Made by a program: the position numbers and the translations under genes. A stretch of DNA of 64,000 nt from Xanthomonas campestris pv. phormiicola. Lineage in GTDB: Bacteria; Pseudomonadota; Gammaproteobacteria; Xanthomonadales; Xanthomonadaceae. Positions within the stretch are counted from its first letter, which is position 1; the number at the start of each line of letters is the position of its first letter. The DNA is taken from contig CP102593.1 in NCBI GenBank assembly GCA_025666215.1, positions 3,671,001-3,735,000 of the forward strand. Reading direction: 5' to 3'. Below the pieces are notes generated by a model, which worked only from the letters and a program-made list of their open reading frames with translations, searched no databases and was not told the origin of the DNA. Positions 12,437 through 21,365 of this stretch are shown one piece after another.

Positions 12437-12878
12437 GCGCGGGTACTCGCGGTTCGGCCCGCGCGGTATCGCGTGGATGCCTCTTCAGTTGCGGCCGGCC
12501 CTCTCGGCAAAGCCCGTCGCGACTGAAGTCGCTCCCACAAAAAGCCTGCGGCAACTGCGCGAGAACACTCTCGCTTTGTCCCGACCGAAGCGGCATCGAG
12601 GAAACGCGGCCGGGGGCCGACGCCGTCGAGGCCTGGCCGCACGCAGGGTCCACGGCTTCGCTCGGTCGCGGTTGAAACCGCTCGTGCAGGAAGCTGGCTG
12701 GGTGCACTGCAGGAGGGGCTCCAGCCCGGCCGGCATTCCAGCCCAGCCCATGCCCGGCGCAAGCCAGCCCATTGGACGCAACGGCGCACCCCCCCCGGAA
12801 TCGCGGTCACGCCGCCGCACCAACGCAAACGGCCGCCCGAAGGCGGCCGTCGCGGCAGCGACCGGAGTCGCTGGGGGA
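12437..12878. repeat. Intergenic region with several REP-like units
   Basis: About 440 bases between convergent genes. It contains at least three units of the dispersed GTCGCGACTGAAGTCGCTC family: 12517-12539 (good copy), about 12664-12690 (TCGCGGTTGAAACCGCTCG) and 12712-12735 (GGAGGGGCTCCAGCCCGG). Each unit is a short imperfect palindrome. No ORF here is credible. Confidence 0.65.
12822..12850 (-). terminator. Rho-independent terminator of the rplS operon
   Basis: On the minus strand a 9-bp perfect stem ACGGCCGCC / GGCGGCCGT (12829-12850) with a TTCG tetraloop is followed by TTTGCGTT. It begins 28 bases past the rplS stop. Confidence 0.8.
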
Positions 12879-13295
12879 TTACTCGGCCTTGGCGGCGGCC
12901 GCAGCGGCCTGGCGCGCGACCTTGGCCTGCGCAGCGGCGGCCAGATCTTCCTTGATGCGGGCGGCCTTGCCTTCCAGGCCACGCAGGTAGTACAGCTTGC
13001 CGGCGCGGACCTTGCCGCGGCGCTTCACTTCGACCGAGTCGATGATGGCGCTGTGGCTCTGGAACACGCGCTCCACGCCGAAGCCGTGGGAGATCTTGCG
13101 CACGGTGAACGAGGAGTTCAGGCCGGCGTTCTTGGTGCCGATCACCACGCCTTCGTAGGCCTGCACGCGCTCGCGGTTGCCTTCCTTCACCTTGACGTTG
13201 ACGACGATGGTGTCGCCCTGGTTGAACTCCGGCAGCTTGCGCTGGATCTGGGCGGCTTCGAAGTCGGCCAGGATGGTCTTGTTGAGCTTGCTCAT
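12879..13295 (-). CDS. rplS: 50S ribosomal protein L19
   Basis: About 138 residues starting [16 protein letters not shown]; a longer in-frame extension is not family-like. Conserved blocks are [28 protein letters not shown] and [17 protein letters not shown], then [15 protein letters not shown]19 sits at the 30S-50S interface. The tail is longer than in E. coli and alanine/lysine-rich ([20 protein letters not shown]), as in other xanthomonads. It is the last gene of rpsP-rimM-trmD-rplS and is separated from trmD by 130 bases, so it may also have its own promoter. Confidence 0.98.
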   Translation of the reverse strand: MSKLNKTILADFEAAQIQRKLPEFNQGDTIVVNVKVKEGNRERVQAYEGVVIGTKNAGLNSSFTVRKISHGFGVERVFQSHSAIIDSVEVKRRGKVRAGKLYYLRGLEGKAARIKEDLAAAAQAKVARQAAAAAAKAE

Positions 13296-13425
13296 GGTGG
13301 GCACCGCTTGTGTCTGGTGAGGTGGTCCGGCAGTCGCCGCACGGCGATTGCGCGATATACGATGGGCCAAGCACAGAGGGCTTGACCGGAAAGCCGGGCA
13401 TTTTAACCCAGTCGCGACGCCGTGG

Positions 13426-14208
13426 CTAGGGCTTGGATGGATTTTCCTGCAGCGGCGCCGGATCGGCCTGCAGGCCCTGGCGGAACTCCTCCAGCAGCCG
13501 CCGGTCGGCCTTGCTCAGCGCGGCCTCGTCCAGCAGGTCCGGGCGCCGCAGCCAGGTCCGGCCCAGCGCCTGCATGCGCCGCCAGCGCGCGATCGCGGCG
13601 TGGTTGCCGGAGCGCAGGATGGCCGGCACCTCGCCCAGCGCGTGCTCGCGCGGATGGGTGTAGTGCGGGCAGTCGAGCAGCCCGTCCGGGCCTTCGAAGC
13701 TGTCCTGGGCGGCAGACTCGGCATCGTTCAGCGCGCCCTCCTGCAGCCGGGTCACCGCATCGACCAGCACCGCCGCGGCCAGTTCGCCGCCGGACAGCAC
13801 GTAGTCGCCGATCGAGAGCTCCTCGTCCACCGCGGCGGCGACGAAGCGCTCGTCCACGCCCTCGTAGCGCCCGCACAGCAGCACCAGCCGCGGCAGCGCC
13901 GCCAGCTGGCGGGCCTTGGCCTGGGTCAGCGGCGCGCCCTGCGGGCTCAGGTAGATGACCGGCGCCGGCTGCGGGTCGGCGGCGCGTACCGCCTCCAGGC
14001 AGGCCTGCAGCGGCTCGATCATCATCACCATGCCCGGGCCGCCGCCGAACGGGCGGTCGTCCACCTTGCGGTAGCCGCCCGTGGCGTAGTCGCGCGGGTT
14101 CCAGCCGTGCAGGTCCAGCAGCGCGCGCTCCTGCGCGCGGCCGACCACGCCGAATGCGGCGCACTGGGCGACGAATTCGGGGAACAGGCTGATGACGTCG
14201 ATGCGCAT
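13426..14208 (-). CDS. trmD: tRNA (guanine-N1)-methyltransferase TrmD
   Basis: About 260 residues from [12 protein letters not shown]. It methylates G37 of tRNAs that read CNN codons, using S-adenosylmethionine, and so prevents frameshifting. The knotted SAM-binding site is seen in [13 protein letters not shown] and [14 protein letters not shown]. The C-terminal helical domain ends in short polar sequence. Gene order with rimM and rplS is the classic one. GGGATTGGGGA-type direct repeats fill the space between rimM and trmD. Confidence 0.98.
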   Translation of the reverse strand: MRIDVISLFPEFVAQCAAFGVVGRAQERALLDLHGWNPRDYATGGYRKVDDRPFGGGPGMVMMIEPLQACLEAVRAADPQPAPVIYLSPQGAPLTQAKARQLAALPRLVLLCGRYEGVDERFVAAAVDEELSIGDYVLSGGELAAAVLVDAVTRLQEGALNDAESAAQDSFEGPDGLLDCPHYTHPREHALGEVPAILRSGNHAAIARWRRMQALGRTWLRRPDLLDEAALSKADRRLLEEFRQGLQADPAPLQENPSKP

Positions 14209-14212
14209 GAGG

Positions 14213-14243
14213 CGGGGATTGGGGAGTCGGGATTGGGGATTGG
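14213..14243. repeat. GGGATTGGGGA direct repeats between rimM and trmD
   Basis: Three tandem, slightly varied copies of GGGATTGGGG(A) occupy most of the short rimM-trmD gap, only a few bases upstream of the trmD start. Similar G-rich repeats are common in Xanthomonas intergenic DNA. In RNA the minus strand would be C-rich, so a G-quadruplex could form only in the DNA strand shown. Confidence 0.6.
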
Positions 14244-14285
14244 TCGGAGCAACGGCCACGGCAGGCGCATGCGCGCCCGCCTCGC

Positions 14286-14798
14286 TCAGAACTCGGGGTC
14301 CCAGTCGACCACGATCAGGTTGGCATCGAAATCCACCGACTTGACGTAGTCCGGCTGCACGAACGGCAGCAGCCGCTCGCGGTCGCCGCGCACCACCAGC
14401 ACGTCGTTGGCGCCGTTGGAGAACAGGTGCGAGACCTGCCCCAGGGCCACGCCGTCGACGGTGCGCACGTCCATGCCTTCCAGGTCCACCCAGTAGTATT
14501 CGTCGGGCTTGGGCGGCGGCAGGGTGTCACGCGCCACGTAGATCTCGGTGCCGCGCAGCGCCTCGACCGCATCGCGATCGGTGACGTCGGGCAAGGTGAC
14601 CACCAGGTGCTTGCTGGATTCGCGGCCGCGCACGCCGCTCAGGGTGCTTTCGCTGCCGTCAGGCTTGCGCACGATCCAGGGCTGGTAGCGAAAAATGGCG
14701 AGGCGCGGCTCGGTCCACGACTCGAGCTTGGCCTCGCCACGTACGCCGAAGGCGCCCAGGATCCTGCCCAGCAGGATACGGCGCTGGCTGTCTTTCAT
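14286..14798 (-). CDS. rimM: Ribosome maturation factor RimM
   Basis: A 170-residue protein with the two expected beta-barrel parts. The N-terminal part has [23 protein letters not shown]; the PRC-barrel part has [12 protein letters not shown] and ending in [14 protein letters not shown]. RimM binds S19 and helps mature the 30S head. It lies between rpsP and trmD in the standard order. Confidence 0.97.
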   Translation of the reverse strand: MKDSQRRILLGRILGAFGVRGEAKLESWTEPRLAIFRYQPWIVRKPDGSESTLSGVRGRESSKHLVVTLPDVTDRDAVEALRGTEIYVARDTLPPPKPDEYYWVDLEGMDVRTVDGVALGQVSHLFSNGANDVLVVRGDRERLLPFVQPDYVKSVDFDANLIVVDWDPEF

Positions 14799-14804
14799 GG
14801 GTGC

Positions 14805-14836
14805 AAAAACCGAAGGGCCGCGCGTGGCGCGGCCCG
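14805..14836 (-). terminator. GC hairpin with T-run between rpsP and rimM
   Basis: On the minus strand GGGCCGCGC-CAC-GCGCGGCCC is followed by TTCGGTTTTTG, so it has the form of an intrinsic terminator inside the operon, just after the rpsP stop and about 10 bases before rimM. It probably gives partial termination, so that more S16 than RimM/TrmD is made, in line with the known unequal expression of this operon in other bacteria. Confidence 0.7.
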
Positions 14837-14841
14837 CAGGA

Positions 14842-15102
14842 TCAGGCCGCGGCGGCCTGGGCCTTGGTCGCTTCCTTGTACAGGTTGCGCACCTTGTCGG
14901 TCAGCTGCGCGCCATTGGACACCCAATGATCCACGCGCGGCAGGTCGAGCACGATGCGCGGCTCGGCGCCCTGCGCGACCGGGTTGTAGTAGCCCAGGCG
15001 CTCGATGTTGCGGCCGTCGCGCGCGCTGCGCACGTCGGTGACGATGATGTGGTAGAAGGGGCGCTTCTTGGCGCCGCCACGGGTAAGGCGAATCTTGACC
15101 AT
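14842..15102 (-). CDS. rpsP: 30S ribosomal protein S16
   Basis: An 86-residue S16 ([21 protein letters not shown], then [12 protein letters not shown]). S16 stabilises the 5-prime domain of 16S rRNA during 30S assembly. It is the first gene of rpsP-rimM-trmD-rplS. The 96 bases to the upstream aminotransferase gene probably hold its promoter. Confidence 0.98.
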   Translation of the reverse strand: MVKIRLTRGGAKKRPFYHIIVTDVRSARDGRNIERLGYYNPVAQGAEPRIVLDLPRVDHWVSNGAQLTDKVRNLYKEATKAQAAAA

Positions 15103-15198
15103 GGTGAGTTTTCCGGTGTTGCCCAGTCGCCAGGATGGCGCGGTGAACTGCCGATTATAGCCGGCGCCCGGAACGCTGCCAAGTCGCCCCCGGCTCCG

Positions 15199-15999
15199 TC
15201 AGATCGCTTGCCAGGGTTGGGTCTCGACCGCGTCGTTCAGCATCCGCAACAGCTCCGTGGCCGGCCCCAGCGCCTGCCCGTCCACCGCGGCGATGGCCTG
15301 CTGGCCGCGCGCATTGCAGGCGAAGACCGCGGCGAACCCGGCCAGTTCGCGCACATGCAGCGGCCGCAGCTGCTGGGCCACGCCGAGCGCGGCCAGCCCG
15401 GCCTGCAGCAACCGCTCCTGGGTGCCGCGCAAGGCCGGCGCCCGCGGCCAGACCACGCCCTGCCCGTCCCAGGCACCGAGGTTCCAGGTCGAACCCTCGG
15501 CGACCAGGCCCTGGGCATCGACGAACAGCGCATCGTCGAAACCGGCCTGCAGCGCCAGCCGGCGCTGGTGGAACAGGGCGAAGGTGCCGGCGTGCTTGAT
15601 CTGCGGCAGCTCGCGCGCGAACGCCACGCTGCGCAGCCGCAGCGGCGCGGCATCCGGCTGGGCGGGCGCGGACAGCGCCACCAGCAGTTCCGGCGTGCAG
15701 GCCGCATCGGCGCGGCGGAAATCGAAGTCGCGGGCGAACACGCTGGCACGCAGCGCCGCATCGGCGCTGCCGAACGCGGCCAGCGCCGCGCGCAACTCGG
15801 CGCGGATCCGATCGGCCGGCAGTTCGCTGCCGAACAGCGTGCGCGTGGCCGCGTCGAGCCGCTGCAGGTGCAGGTCGAAACCGCGCACCGCGCCGGCGCG
15901 CACCTGCATCGTGCTGAAGTGGCCGTAGTTGACCAGCGCCGGCGCGGCCAGCGCGTCCGCGCCCGCCGGGCGCCCGTTGCAGAACAGCCGGGCGCTCAC
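15199..15999 (-). CDS. Aminotransferase class IV (aminodeoxychorismate lyase-like)
   Basis: About 266 residues from a GTG at 15999, which overlaps the stop of the upstream monooxygenase gene as GTGA, so the two are translationally coupled. The fold-type IV PLP pattern is visible: [19 protein letters not shown] at the N-terminus, the probable lysine in [10 protein letters not shown], and a cofactor-phosphate segment near [10 protein letters not shown]. Members include PabC, D-amino acid and branched-chain aminotransferases. PabC is the best guess from length and the early FSTM motif, but the specificity is not proved. Confidence 0.8.
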   Translation of the reverse strand: MSARLFCNGRPAGADALAAPALVNYGHFSTMQVRAGAVRGFDLHLQRLDAATRTLFGSELPADRIRAELRAALAAFGSADAALRASVFARDFDFRRADAACTPELLVALSAPAQPDAAPLRLRSVAFARELPQIKHAGTFALFHQRRLALQAGFDDALFVDAQGLVAEGSTWNLGAWDGQGVVWPRAPALRGTQERLLQAGLAALGVAQQLRPLHVRELAGFAAVFACNARGQQAIAAVDGQALGPATELLRMLNDAVETQPWQAI

Positions 16000-17066
16000 A
16001 GCAAGGCCTGCGCCTGCATCCACCAGGTTTCCAGCAGCGTCGCCGCCGGCTGCGCCGGCGCCATCCACGCCGCCTGCCCGGCCCAGGCCTGCATCGCCGC
16101 GAGCCGGTCGTCGCGGACCGCGGCCTGGCGCATCGGCGCGGTCAGCCCGCGCTGCACCGGGTAGGGCCGCGGCGGCGGCGCCGTCGGCCCGGCCGCGGCG
16201 CGCACGTAGTCGGTGGCCAGCGCACGGCCGAGGCGGCCGGAAAAGGCGCGGGTCAGCGTGGTCTGCTCCGGTTCGGCGCCGGCCAGCGCCTCGGCCCAGG
16301 CCGGCGCCAGCGCCGCTTCCGGCGTGCGCAGGAACGCGGTGCCGATCTGCACCGCACTGGCGCCCAGGGTCAGCGCCGCAGCGATGCCGCGGCCATCGGC
16401 GATGCCGCCGGCGGCGATCACCGGCACGTCCAGGCGGTCGGCCAGCCGCGGCACCAGCGCGAACAACCCGGTCAGTTGCTGCTCGGCGCGCGCCGCATCG
16501 AACGCGCCGCGGTGGCCGCCGGCCTCGGCCCCCTGCGCGACCACCGCATCGGCGCCGGCCGCCTGCGCCGCCAAGGCCTCGTCCAGCGTGGTGGCGCAGG
16601 CGAACCAGGCGATGCCGGCCTGCTTCAACTGCGCCACGAAGGCGGGCGCGAACAGGCCCATGATCGAGGACGCCACCGCGGGACGCGCATCCAGCAGTGC
16701 GGCGCATTGCGCGCCGAAATCGGCCGGACCGGCATCGCCTGCAGCGGCCTCGACCGGCGCCCCCCATTGGGCGAGGAATGCGCGGGTGACGGCCTCGGCC
16801 GCGGCGTCGCGCAGCGGCGGCGGATCGGGCACCCACAGGTTGACCTGCGCCGGTGCGTTGGTATGGCGCCGAAACGCATCCATCCAGGTGCCGATGTCCG
16901 CGGCCGAGGACAGCACCGCGCCCATCGCGCCCATGCCGCCGGCCTGGGCGACGGCCACCGACAGCGGCACCGGGCAGGCGCCGGCCATCGGCGCCAGCAG
17001 GATCGGCGTGCGCAGGCCGAAGCGCGCGCAGAAGGCGGTCACGCGGTGGTGCAGCGAATCGTGCAT
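15996..17066 (-). CDS. Nitronate monooxygenase (2-nitropropane dioxygenase family)
   Basis: About 356 residues from the ATG at 17066. It is an FMN-dependent TIM barrel: [27 protein letters not shown] at the N-terminus, the signature [11 protein letters not shown] in the middle, and [15 protein letters not shown] with [12 protein letters not shown] toward the end. The family oxidises toxic alkyl nitronates such as propionate-3-nitronate. The gene overlaps the downstream aminotransferase gene by 4 bases, an unusual pairing without clear metabolic logic. Confidence 0.9.
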   Translation of the reverse strand: MHDSLHHRVTAFCARFGLRTPILLAPMAGACPVPLSVAVAQAGGMGAMGAVLSSAADIGTWMDAFRRHTNAPAQVNLWVPDPPPLRDAAAEAVTRAFLAQWGAPVEAAAGDAGPADFGAQCAALLDARPAVASSIMGLFAPAFVAQLKQAGIAWFACATTLDEALAAQAAGADAVVAQGAEAGGHRGAFDAARAEQQLTGLFALVPRLADRLDVPVIAAGGIADGRGIAAALTLGASAVQIGTAFLRTPEAALAPAWAEALAGAEPEQTTLTRAFSGRLGRALATDYVRAAAGPTAPPPRPYPVQRGLTAPMRQAAVRDDRLAAMQAWAGQAAWMAPAQPAATLLETWWMQAQALL

Positions 17067-17181
17067 GGCGGGTCGATGCCGCGGTGGCGGCGTGTCGGAT
17101 GATGGCGCAGCGGATGATGCCAGTTTCTGCGCAGCGGCTGCGGGGTGCGGCAGGCGCGGGGCGAAGGCTGCATCCGGATGG

Positions 17182-17315
17182 ATGGCGGGTGGCTTCGCGC
17201 CTGCCCGCTCCCGGCCCTTCCAGTCATGGCGAGGTGGCTTCGCCCCGACCCACTCCCAGCCCCTCCATGCATGGCGAGGTGGCTTCGCCCCTACCCTCAC
17301 CCCAACCCCTCTCCC
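17182..17315. repeat. Three degenerate tandem copies of a 44-45 bp unit
   Basis: Copies begin at 17182, 17226 and 17271, each opening ATGGCG(A/G)GGTGGCTTCGC and continuing with a C-rich stretch ending near CCCTCC or CCCTCTCC. The last copy runs into the hairpin repeat at 17292-17328. The array fills the gap between the monooxygenase and ffh. Confidence 0.65.
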
Positions 17316-17328
17316 GGGGGGAGAGGGG
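17292..17328 (-). repeat. Hairpin repeat element downstream of ffh
   Basis: The minus strand reads CCCCTCTCCC-CCC-GGGAGAGGGG then TTGGGGTGAGGGTA, the same element as after mutS (5488-5524), starting 9 bases past the ffh stop. Confidence 0.7.
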
Positions 17329-17337
17329 CTTTACGGT

Positions 17338-18717
17338 TCAGCGGAACGGCAGGCCGCCGCGGCCGCCCATGCCGCCCATCATGCCCTTCATGCCGCGCAT
17401 CAGGCCCTTCATGCCGCCGCCGGCCATCTTCGACATCATCTTTTCCATCTGCTGGTACTGCTTCATCAGCTTGTTGACATCGGCCGGCTGGGTGCCGGAA
17501 CCGCGCGCGATGCGGGCGCGGCGCGAACCGTTGAGCAGGGTCGGGTTGCGCCGCTCCTTCTTGGTCATCGAGCCGATGATCGCGATCATCCGCGGCACGT
17601 CCTTGTTGCCGGCAACCTGCTGCTTGAGGTGCTCGGGGATCTGGCCCATGCCCGGCAGCTTGTCCATCAGCCCGGACAGGCCGCCCATGTTCTGCATCTG
17701 CTCGAGCTGGTCGCGCATGTCGTTGAGGTCGAACTTCTTGCCCTTGGCGACCTTCTCGGCGAGCTTCTGCGCCTTGTCCTTGTCGACCTGGTGCTCGACC
17801 TGCTCGACCAGCGACAGCACATCGCCCATGTCCAGGATGCGGCTGGCCAGGCGATCGGGATGGAACACGTCCAGGCCGTCGGGCTTCTCGCCCACGCCGA
17901 TGAACTTGATCGGCTTGCCGGTGATGTAGCGCACGCTCAGCGCGGCGCCGCCGCGGGCATCGCCGTCGGTCTTGGTCAGCACCACGCCGGTCAGCGGCAG
18001 CGCCTCGCTGAACGCCTTGGCGGTGTTGGCCGCGTCCTGGCCGGTCATCGCATCGACCACGAACAGGGTTTCGGCCGGGTTGATCGCCGCGTGCAGCGCC
18101 TTGATCTCGGCCATCATCGCCGCGTCGATGGCGAGGCGGCCGGCAGTATCCACCAGCAGCACGTCGACGAAGGACTTGCGCGCATCGGCGATCGCGGCGC
18201 GGACGATGTCCACCGGCTGCTGCGTCGCCTCGGACGGGAAGAACAGCACGCCGACCTGTTCGGCCAGGGTCTTGAGCTGTTCGATCGCGGCCGGGCGGTA
18301 GACGTCGGCCGAGACCACCATCACCTTCTTCTTGCGCTTTTCCTTCAGGTGCTTGGCCAGCTTGCCGACCGTGGTGGTCTTGCCGGCGCCCTGCAGGCCG
18401 GCCATCAGCACGATCGCCGGCGCCGGCACGTTGAGGTTGAGGTCGCTGGCGGCCGAGCCCATCACCGTGGTCAGCTCGTCGCGCACGACCTTGATCAGCG
18501 CCTGGCCCGGGGTCAGGCTCTTGAGCACTTCCTGGCCGACCGCGCGCACCTTGATGCGCTCGATCAGCGCCTGCACCACCGGCAGCGCGACGTCGGCCTC
18601 GAGCAGCGCGATGCGCACTTCGCGGGTGGCTTCGCGGATGTTCTCCTCGGTCAGGCGGCCGCGGCCGCGCAGGCGCTGCATGGTGCCGGAGAGGCGTTGG
18701 GTGAGGGATTCGAACAT
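17338..18717 (-). CDS. ffh: Signal recognition particle protein Ffh
   Basis: A 459-residue SRP54 homologue. The N domain is followed by the GTPase with GLQGAGKTTT (P-loop, about residue 109), DTAGRLAID and TKTDGDARGG. The methionine-rich M domain binds 4.5S RNA and signal sequences and ends in a glycine/methionine-rich tail (GGGMKGLMRGMKGMMGG). With 4.5S RNA and FtsY it targets nascent membrane proteins to the translocon. It is divergent from a YpjD-type gene, a common gammaproteobacterial arrangement. Confidence 0.98.
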   Translation of the reverse strand: MFESLTQRLSGTMQRLRGRGRLTEENIREATREVRIALLEADVALPVVQALIERIKVRAVGQEVLKSLTPGQALIKVVRDELTTVMGSAASDLNLNVPAPAIVLMAGLQGAGKTTTVGKLAKHLKEKRKKKVMVVSADVYRPAAIEQLKTLAEQVGVLFFPSEATQQPVDIVRAAIADARKSFVDVLLVDTAGRLAIDAAMMAEIKALHAAINPAETLFVVDAMTGQDAANTAKAFSEALPLTGVVLTKTDGDARGGAALSVRYITGKPIKFIGVGEKPDGLDVFHPDRLASRILDMGDVLSLVEQVEHQVDKDKAQKLAEKVAKGKKFDLNDMRDQLEQMQNMGGLSGLMDKLPGMGQIPEHLKQQVAGNKDVPRMIAIIGSMTKKERRNPTLLNGSRRARIARGSGTQPADVNKLMKQYQQMEKMMSKMAGGGMKGLMRGMKGMMGGMGGRGGLPFR

Positions 18718-18970
18718 GCGGGCGGGTCGCAGACGGGAAACGGTCGTCGATTATAGCCGCGCCCGCCGGCGATCCCGGAGACGGCCGCGGCTCTGGCCTG
18801 CCGCCGCATCGGCGGCCGGGCGCCGTACTCGGTGCCGCTGGCCGCCGGCCGTCTGTTGCTGCCGCCGAAGGCGCAGGCGCATGGCGCGCTGCTTGGACGC
18901 GGCGCCAGCAGACGCACCCGCTCGGGGGGCCGCCGCCACGAGCGCAGGCCCGATATGCGAAACTGGCGCG

Positions 18971-19765
18971 ATGCTCATCGTACTGCTCGCGACCTTGCTG
19001 TACCTCACCGCCACCGGCCTGCTGGTCGGCTCGGTGGTGCGCGACCGGGTCGAGCGCAGCCGCGGCTGGCTGTGGGCGGCGCTGCCGGCGGTGGCGCTGC
19101 ATGCGGGTTACCACGTGCAGGTGGCGTTGCACACCGCCGGCGGGCCGGACATGCACTTCTTCGCCGCGCTGTCGCTGGTCAGCCTGGGCATGGCGCTGAT
19201 GACCGCGCTGGTCGGGGCCAGCGGGCGCATGGCGGCGCTGGGCGTGGTGGTGTTCCCGCTGTCGGCCGCGCTGCTGCTGGCCTACCACTCGCACGGCCAC
19301 GAGCCGGCGCCGGTGCTGGACTGGCGGCTGCAGTTGCATGCGTGGATGGCGCTGCTGGCCTACGCCACGCTGGGCATCGCCGCGCTGCTGGCGGTGATGC
19401 TGTGGCTGCAGGAGCGTGCGCTGCGCCGCCGCGACTTCCATCCGTGGCTGCGCGCGCTGCCGCCGCTGACCGCGCTGGAGACGCTGCTGTTCCGCACCAT
19501 CGTGGTCGGTTTCATCCTGCTGACCCTGACCCTGCTGACCGGGGTGCTGTTCGTGCAGGATTTCCTGGCGCAGCGGCTGGTGCAGAAGACCGTGCTCAGC
19601 GTGCTGTCGTGGATCGTGTTCGGCGCGTTGCTGTTCGGCCGCTGGCGCTACGGCTGGCGCGGCATCAAGGCGGTGCACTGGACCCTGGCGGCGATGCTGT
19701 TGCTGCTGCTGGCGTTCTTCGGCAGCAAGTTCGTCATCGAACTGGTGCTCGGGCATCCGCAGTAG
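18971..19765 (+). CDS. YpjD/CcsA-type cytochrome assembly membrane protein
   Basis: About 264 residues with eight predicted membrane helices. The start at 18971 (MLIVLLATLLYL) opens directly into helix 1. The conserved histidines of the family appear in LHAWMALLAYATLG, LLAYHSHGHE and KAVHWTLAAML. Relatives belong to the CcmC/CcsA haem-handling superfamily, but this YpjD branch beside ffh has no firmly established role. The tryptophan-rich haem-contact motif of true CcmC is not obvious. Confidence 0.85.
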   Translation: MLIVLLATLLYLTATGLLVGSVVRDRVERSRGWLWAALPAVALHAGYHVQVALHTAGGPDMHFFAALSLVSLGMALMTALVGASGRMAALGVVVFPLSAALLLAYHSHGHEPAPVLDWRLQLHAWMALLAYATLGIAALLAVMLWLQERALRRRDFHPWLRALPPLTALETLLFRTIVVGFILLTLTLLTGVLFVQDFLAQRLVQKTVLSVLSWIVFGALLFGRWRYGWRGIKAVHWTLAAMLLLLLAFFGSKFVIELVLGHPQ

Positions 19766-19801
19766 CGGCTGCGTGTCGGCATTGGGGGATGCAATGCCTC
19801 C

Positions 19802-19889
19802 CTGTAGGAGCGGCTTCAGCCGCGACGCCGGCGCCGAGGAAATGTCGGTTGCGGAAACGTTCTGTCGCGGCTGAAGCCGCTCCTACAGG
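19802..19889. repeat. Inverted pair of REP-like units
   Basis: A unit CTGTAGGAGCGGCTTCAGCC at 19802-19821 (continuing GCGACG) and its reverse complement at 19864-19889 face each other across about 37 bases. They could form a long hairpin. The pair lies between two convergent genes, the usual place for REP doublets. Confidence 0.8.
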
Positions 19890-19924
19890 AAGCGCGCCGC
19901 CTGCCGGCGGCCCTGCATCACACC

Positions 19925-20977
19925 TCAATCGGCCAATGCCGCCTCCACCGCGGTCCAATCGGCATGCGCGCCGACCTCGGCGAAGCGGTATTCGATGCGG
20001 TGCCGGTAGACCTGGCCGGGACGCAGGATGGTGTCGGGGAAGCCCGGCTGGTTCGGCGCATCCGGATAGCCCTGCGGCTCCAGGCACACGCCGCGGCCCA
20101 GGCCCGGATGCTGGCGATCCAGCCAGTGCCCTTCGTACAGTTGCAGCGCCGGCATCGCGCTGGCGATGCGCATGGCCACGCCGCTGTGCGGCGAATACAG
20201 GATGGCGCTGCAGTCGCGCGGCTCGGCCAGCACCAGGCAATGGTCGTAGCCGCCGCTCAGGCGCAACTGCGGATCGGCCGCGCCGTCCTTGTCGGCGATC
20301 GCGCGCGGGCGGCGGAAGTCGAACGGCGTGCCGGCCACCGCGGCGACCTCGCCGGTCGGCAACAACGCCGCGTCGGCCACCGGCAGGTAGCGGTCGGCCG
20401 GCACGCGCAGCCACTGCGCGGCGGCCGCCACGCCGGCATCGCCGGCCAGGTTGAAGTACGGATGATGGGTGAGATTGAGCGGGGTCGGCGCATCTGTCTG
20501 CGCAGCGAACTGCAGTTCCAGGGTGCGCCCGTGCACGCTGAACTCGGCGCTGACCTGCACGTTGCCCGGATAGCCTTCCTCGCCGGCCGGCGAGTCGTAG
20601 CGCAACTGCAGGCTGCGCTCGGACTGCGCCTGCACCGACCACACCCGGCGCCCGAATCCGCACGCGCCGCCATGCAGATGATTGGCGCCTTCGTTGGCGG
20701 CGACCGCGTAACGCTGCCCGTCCACGCTGAACGCCGACCCGGCGATGCGGTTGCCGAAGCGGCCGACCAGCACGCCGAGATAGGCCGGGTCGTGCAGGTA
20801 CGCGTCCAGCGTCGGCAGCCCGAGGACCAGTTCGGTGCGGCCGCGCGCAGTCTCCAGGCTCAAGCCGCGCAGCAGGCCGCCATAGGTCAGCACTTCCGCG
20901 CGCAAGCCGGCGCCGCTGTCCAGGAGCAAGCGTTGGATGGCGGTACCGTCGGGAAGCTGGCCGAAGATCGATGACAT
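19925..20977 (-). CDS. galM: Aldose 1-epimerase (galactose mutarotase)
   Basis: About 350 residues from MSSIFGQLPDGT. Family marks are GVLVGRFGNRIAGSAF, NLTHHPYFNLAGD (catalytic histidine) and a late glutamate in VCLEPQGYPDAPN. It interconverts alpha and beta anomers of aldoses such as galactose, arabinose or xylose in the cytoplasm. Its position divergent from the GH51 arabinofuranosidase suggests it acts on sugars released from plant arabinoxylan or arabinan. A perfect 18-bp palindrome lies about 90 bases upstream. Confidence 0.95.
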   Translation of the reverse strand: MSSIFGQLPDGTAIQRLLLDSGAGLRAEVLTYGGLLRGLSLETARGRTELVLGLPTLDAYLHDPAYLGVLVGRFGNRIAGSAFSVDGQRYAVAANEGANHLHGGACGFGRRVWSVQAQSERSLQLRYDSPAGEEGYPGNVQVSAEFSVHGRTLELQFAAQTDAPTPLNLTHHPYFNLAGDAGVAAAAQWLRVPADRYLPVADAALLPTGEVAAVAGTPFDFRRPRAIADKDGAADPQLRLSGGYDHCLVLAEPRDCSAILYSPHSGVAMRIASAMPALQLYEGHWLDRQHPGLGRGVCLEPQGYPDAPNQPGFPDTILRPGQVYRHRIEYRFAEVGAHADWTAVEAALAD

Positions 20978-21064
20978 GCGGGGTCCTTTGTAGGCGCGTG
21001 CGGAGTCCACGCGTGCCACGCAGCATAACCAGCGCGGCCGCTCGCAAGCCATCGCCGCGCAGGT

Positions 21065-21082
21065 TGGTGCATCGATGCACCA
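21065..21082. promoter_or_regulatory. Perfect 18-bp palindrome, probable operator
   Basis: TGGTGCATCGATGCACCA is exactly self-complementary and sits about 90 bases before the galM start, in the divergent galM/GH51 region. It has the size of a dimeric repressor site. No T-run follows, so a terminator is unlikely. Confidence 0.6.
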
Positions 21083-21190
21083 CGCCGCGTGCTTGCGACT
21101 GCGATCACGCGCCACGACGAAATGGGTGCGAGGCGCACTCCATGCACGATCTGCGGCATCGCATCATTGCAATCCCCATATCGATACGCC

Positions 21191-21233
21191 GATTTAAATC
21201 ATTGGTCGGCTATCTGTCGCTCGCCTATCCTCG
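21191..21233 (+). promoter_or_regulatory. Promoter-like element, copy 1, ahead of GH51 gene
   Basis: GATTTAAATC (a perfect 10-bp palindrome) runs into ATTGGTCG. Inside it a -35-like TTGGTC (21202-21207) is 18 bases from a -10-like TATCCT (21226-21231), followed by CGATG. A second, near-identical element lies 132 bases downstream with the same spacing. Confidence 0.5.
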
Positions 21234-21322
21234 ATGCGCGAATCGGGGAGCGCAACGGGACGGCGCGGCGACCACGTCAGCGGACAGCCGCGCCAGCGAT
21301 GCGAATCGGCTATAGCAGCGAG

Positions 21323-21365
21323 GATTTAAGTCATTGGTCGCAACGCGCCGGCCTGCCTATGCTCG
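21323..21365 (+). promoter_or_regulatory. Promoter-like element, copy 2, ahead of GH51 gene
   Basis: GATTTAAGTCATTGGTCG repeats copy 1 with one change. The boxes are TTGGTC (21334-21339) and TATGCT (21358-21363), again 18 bases apart, followed by CGA. It is about 235 bases before the GH51 start. Confidence 0.5.

Noticed and set aside
17182..17315. Possible CRISPR array
   Set aside because: The three units are directly joined with no spacers and drift in sequence, so this is a simple tandem repeat.
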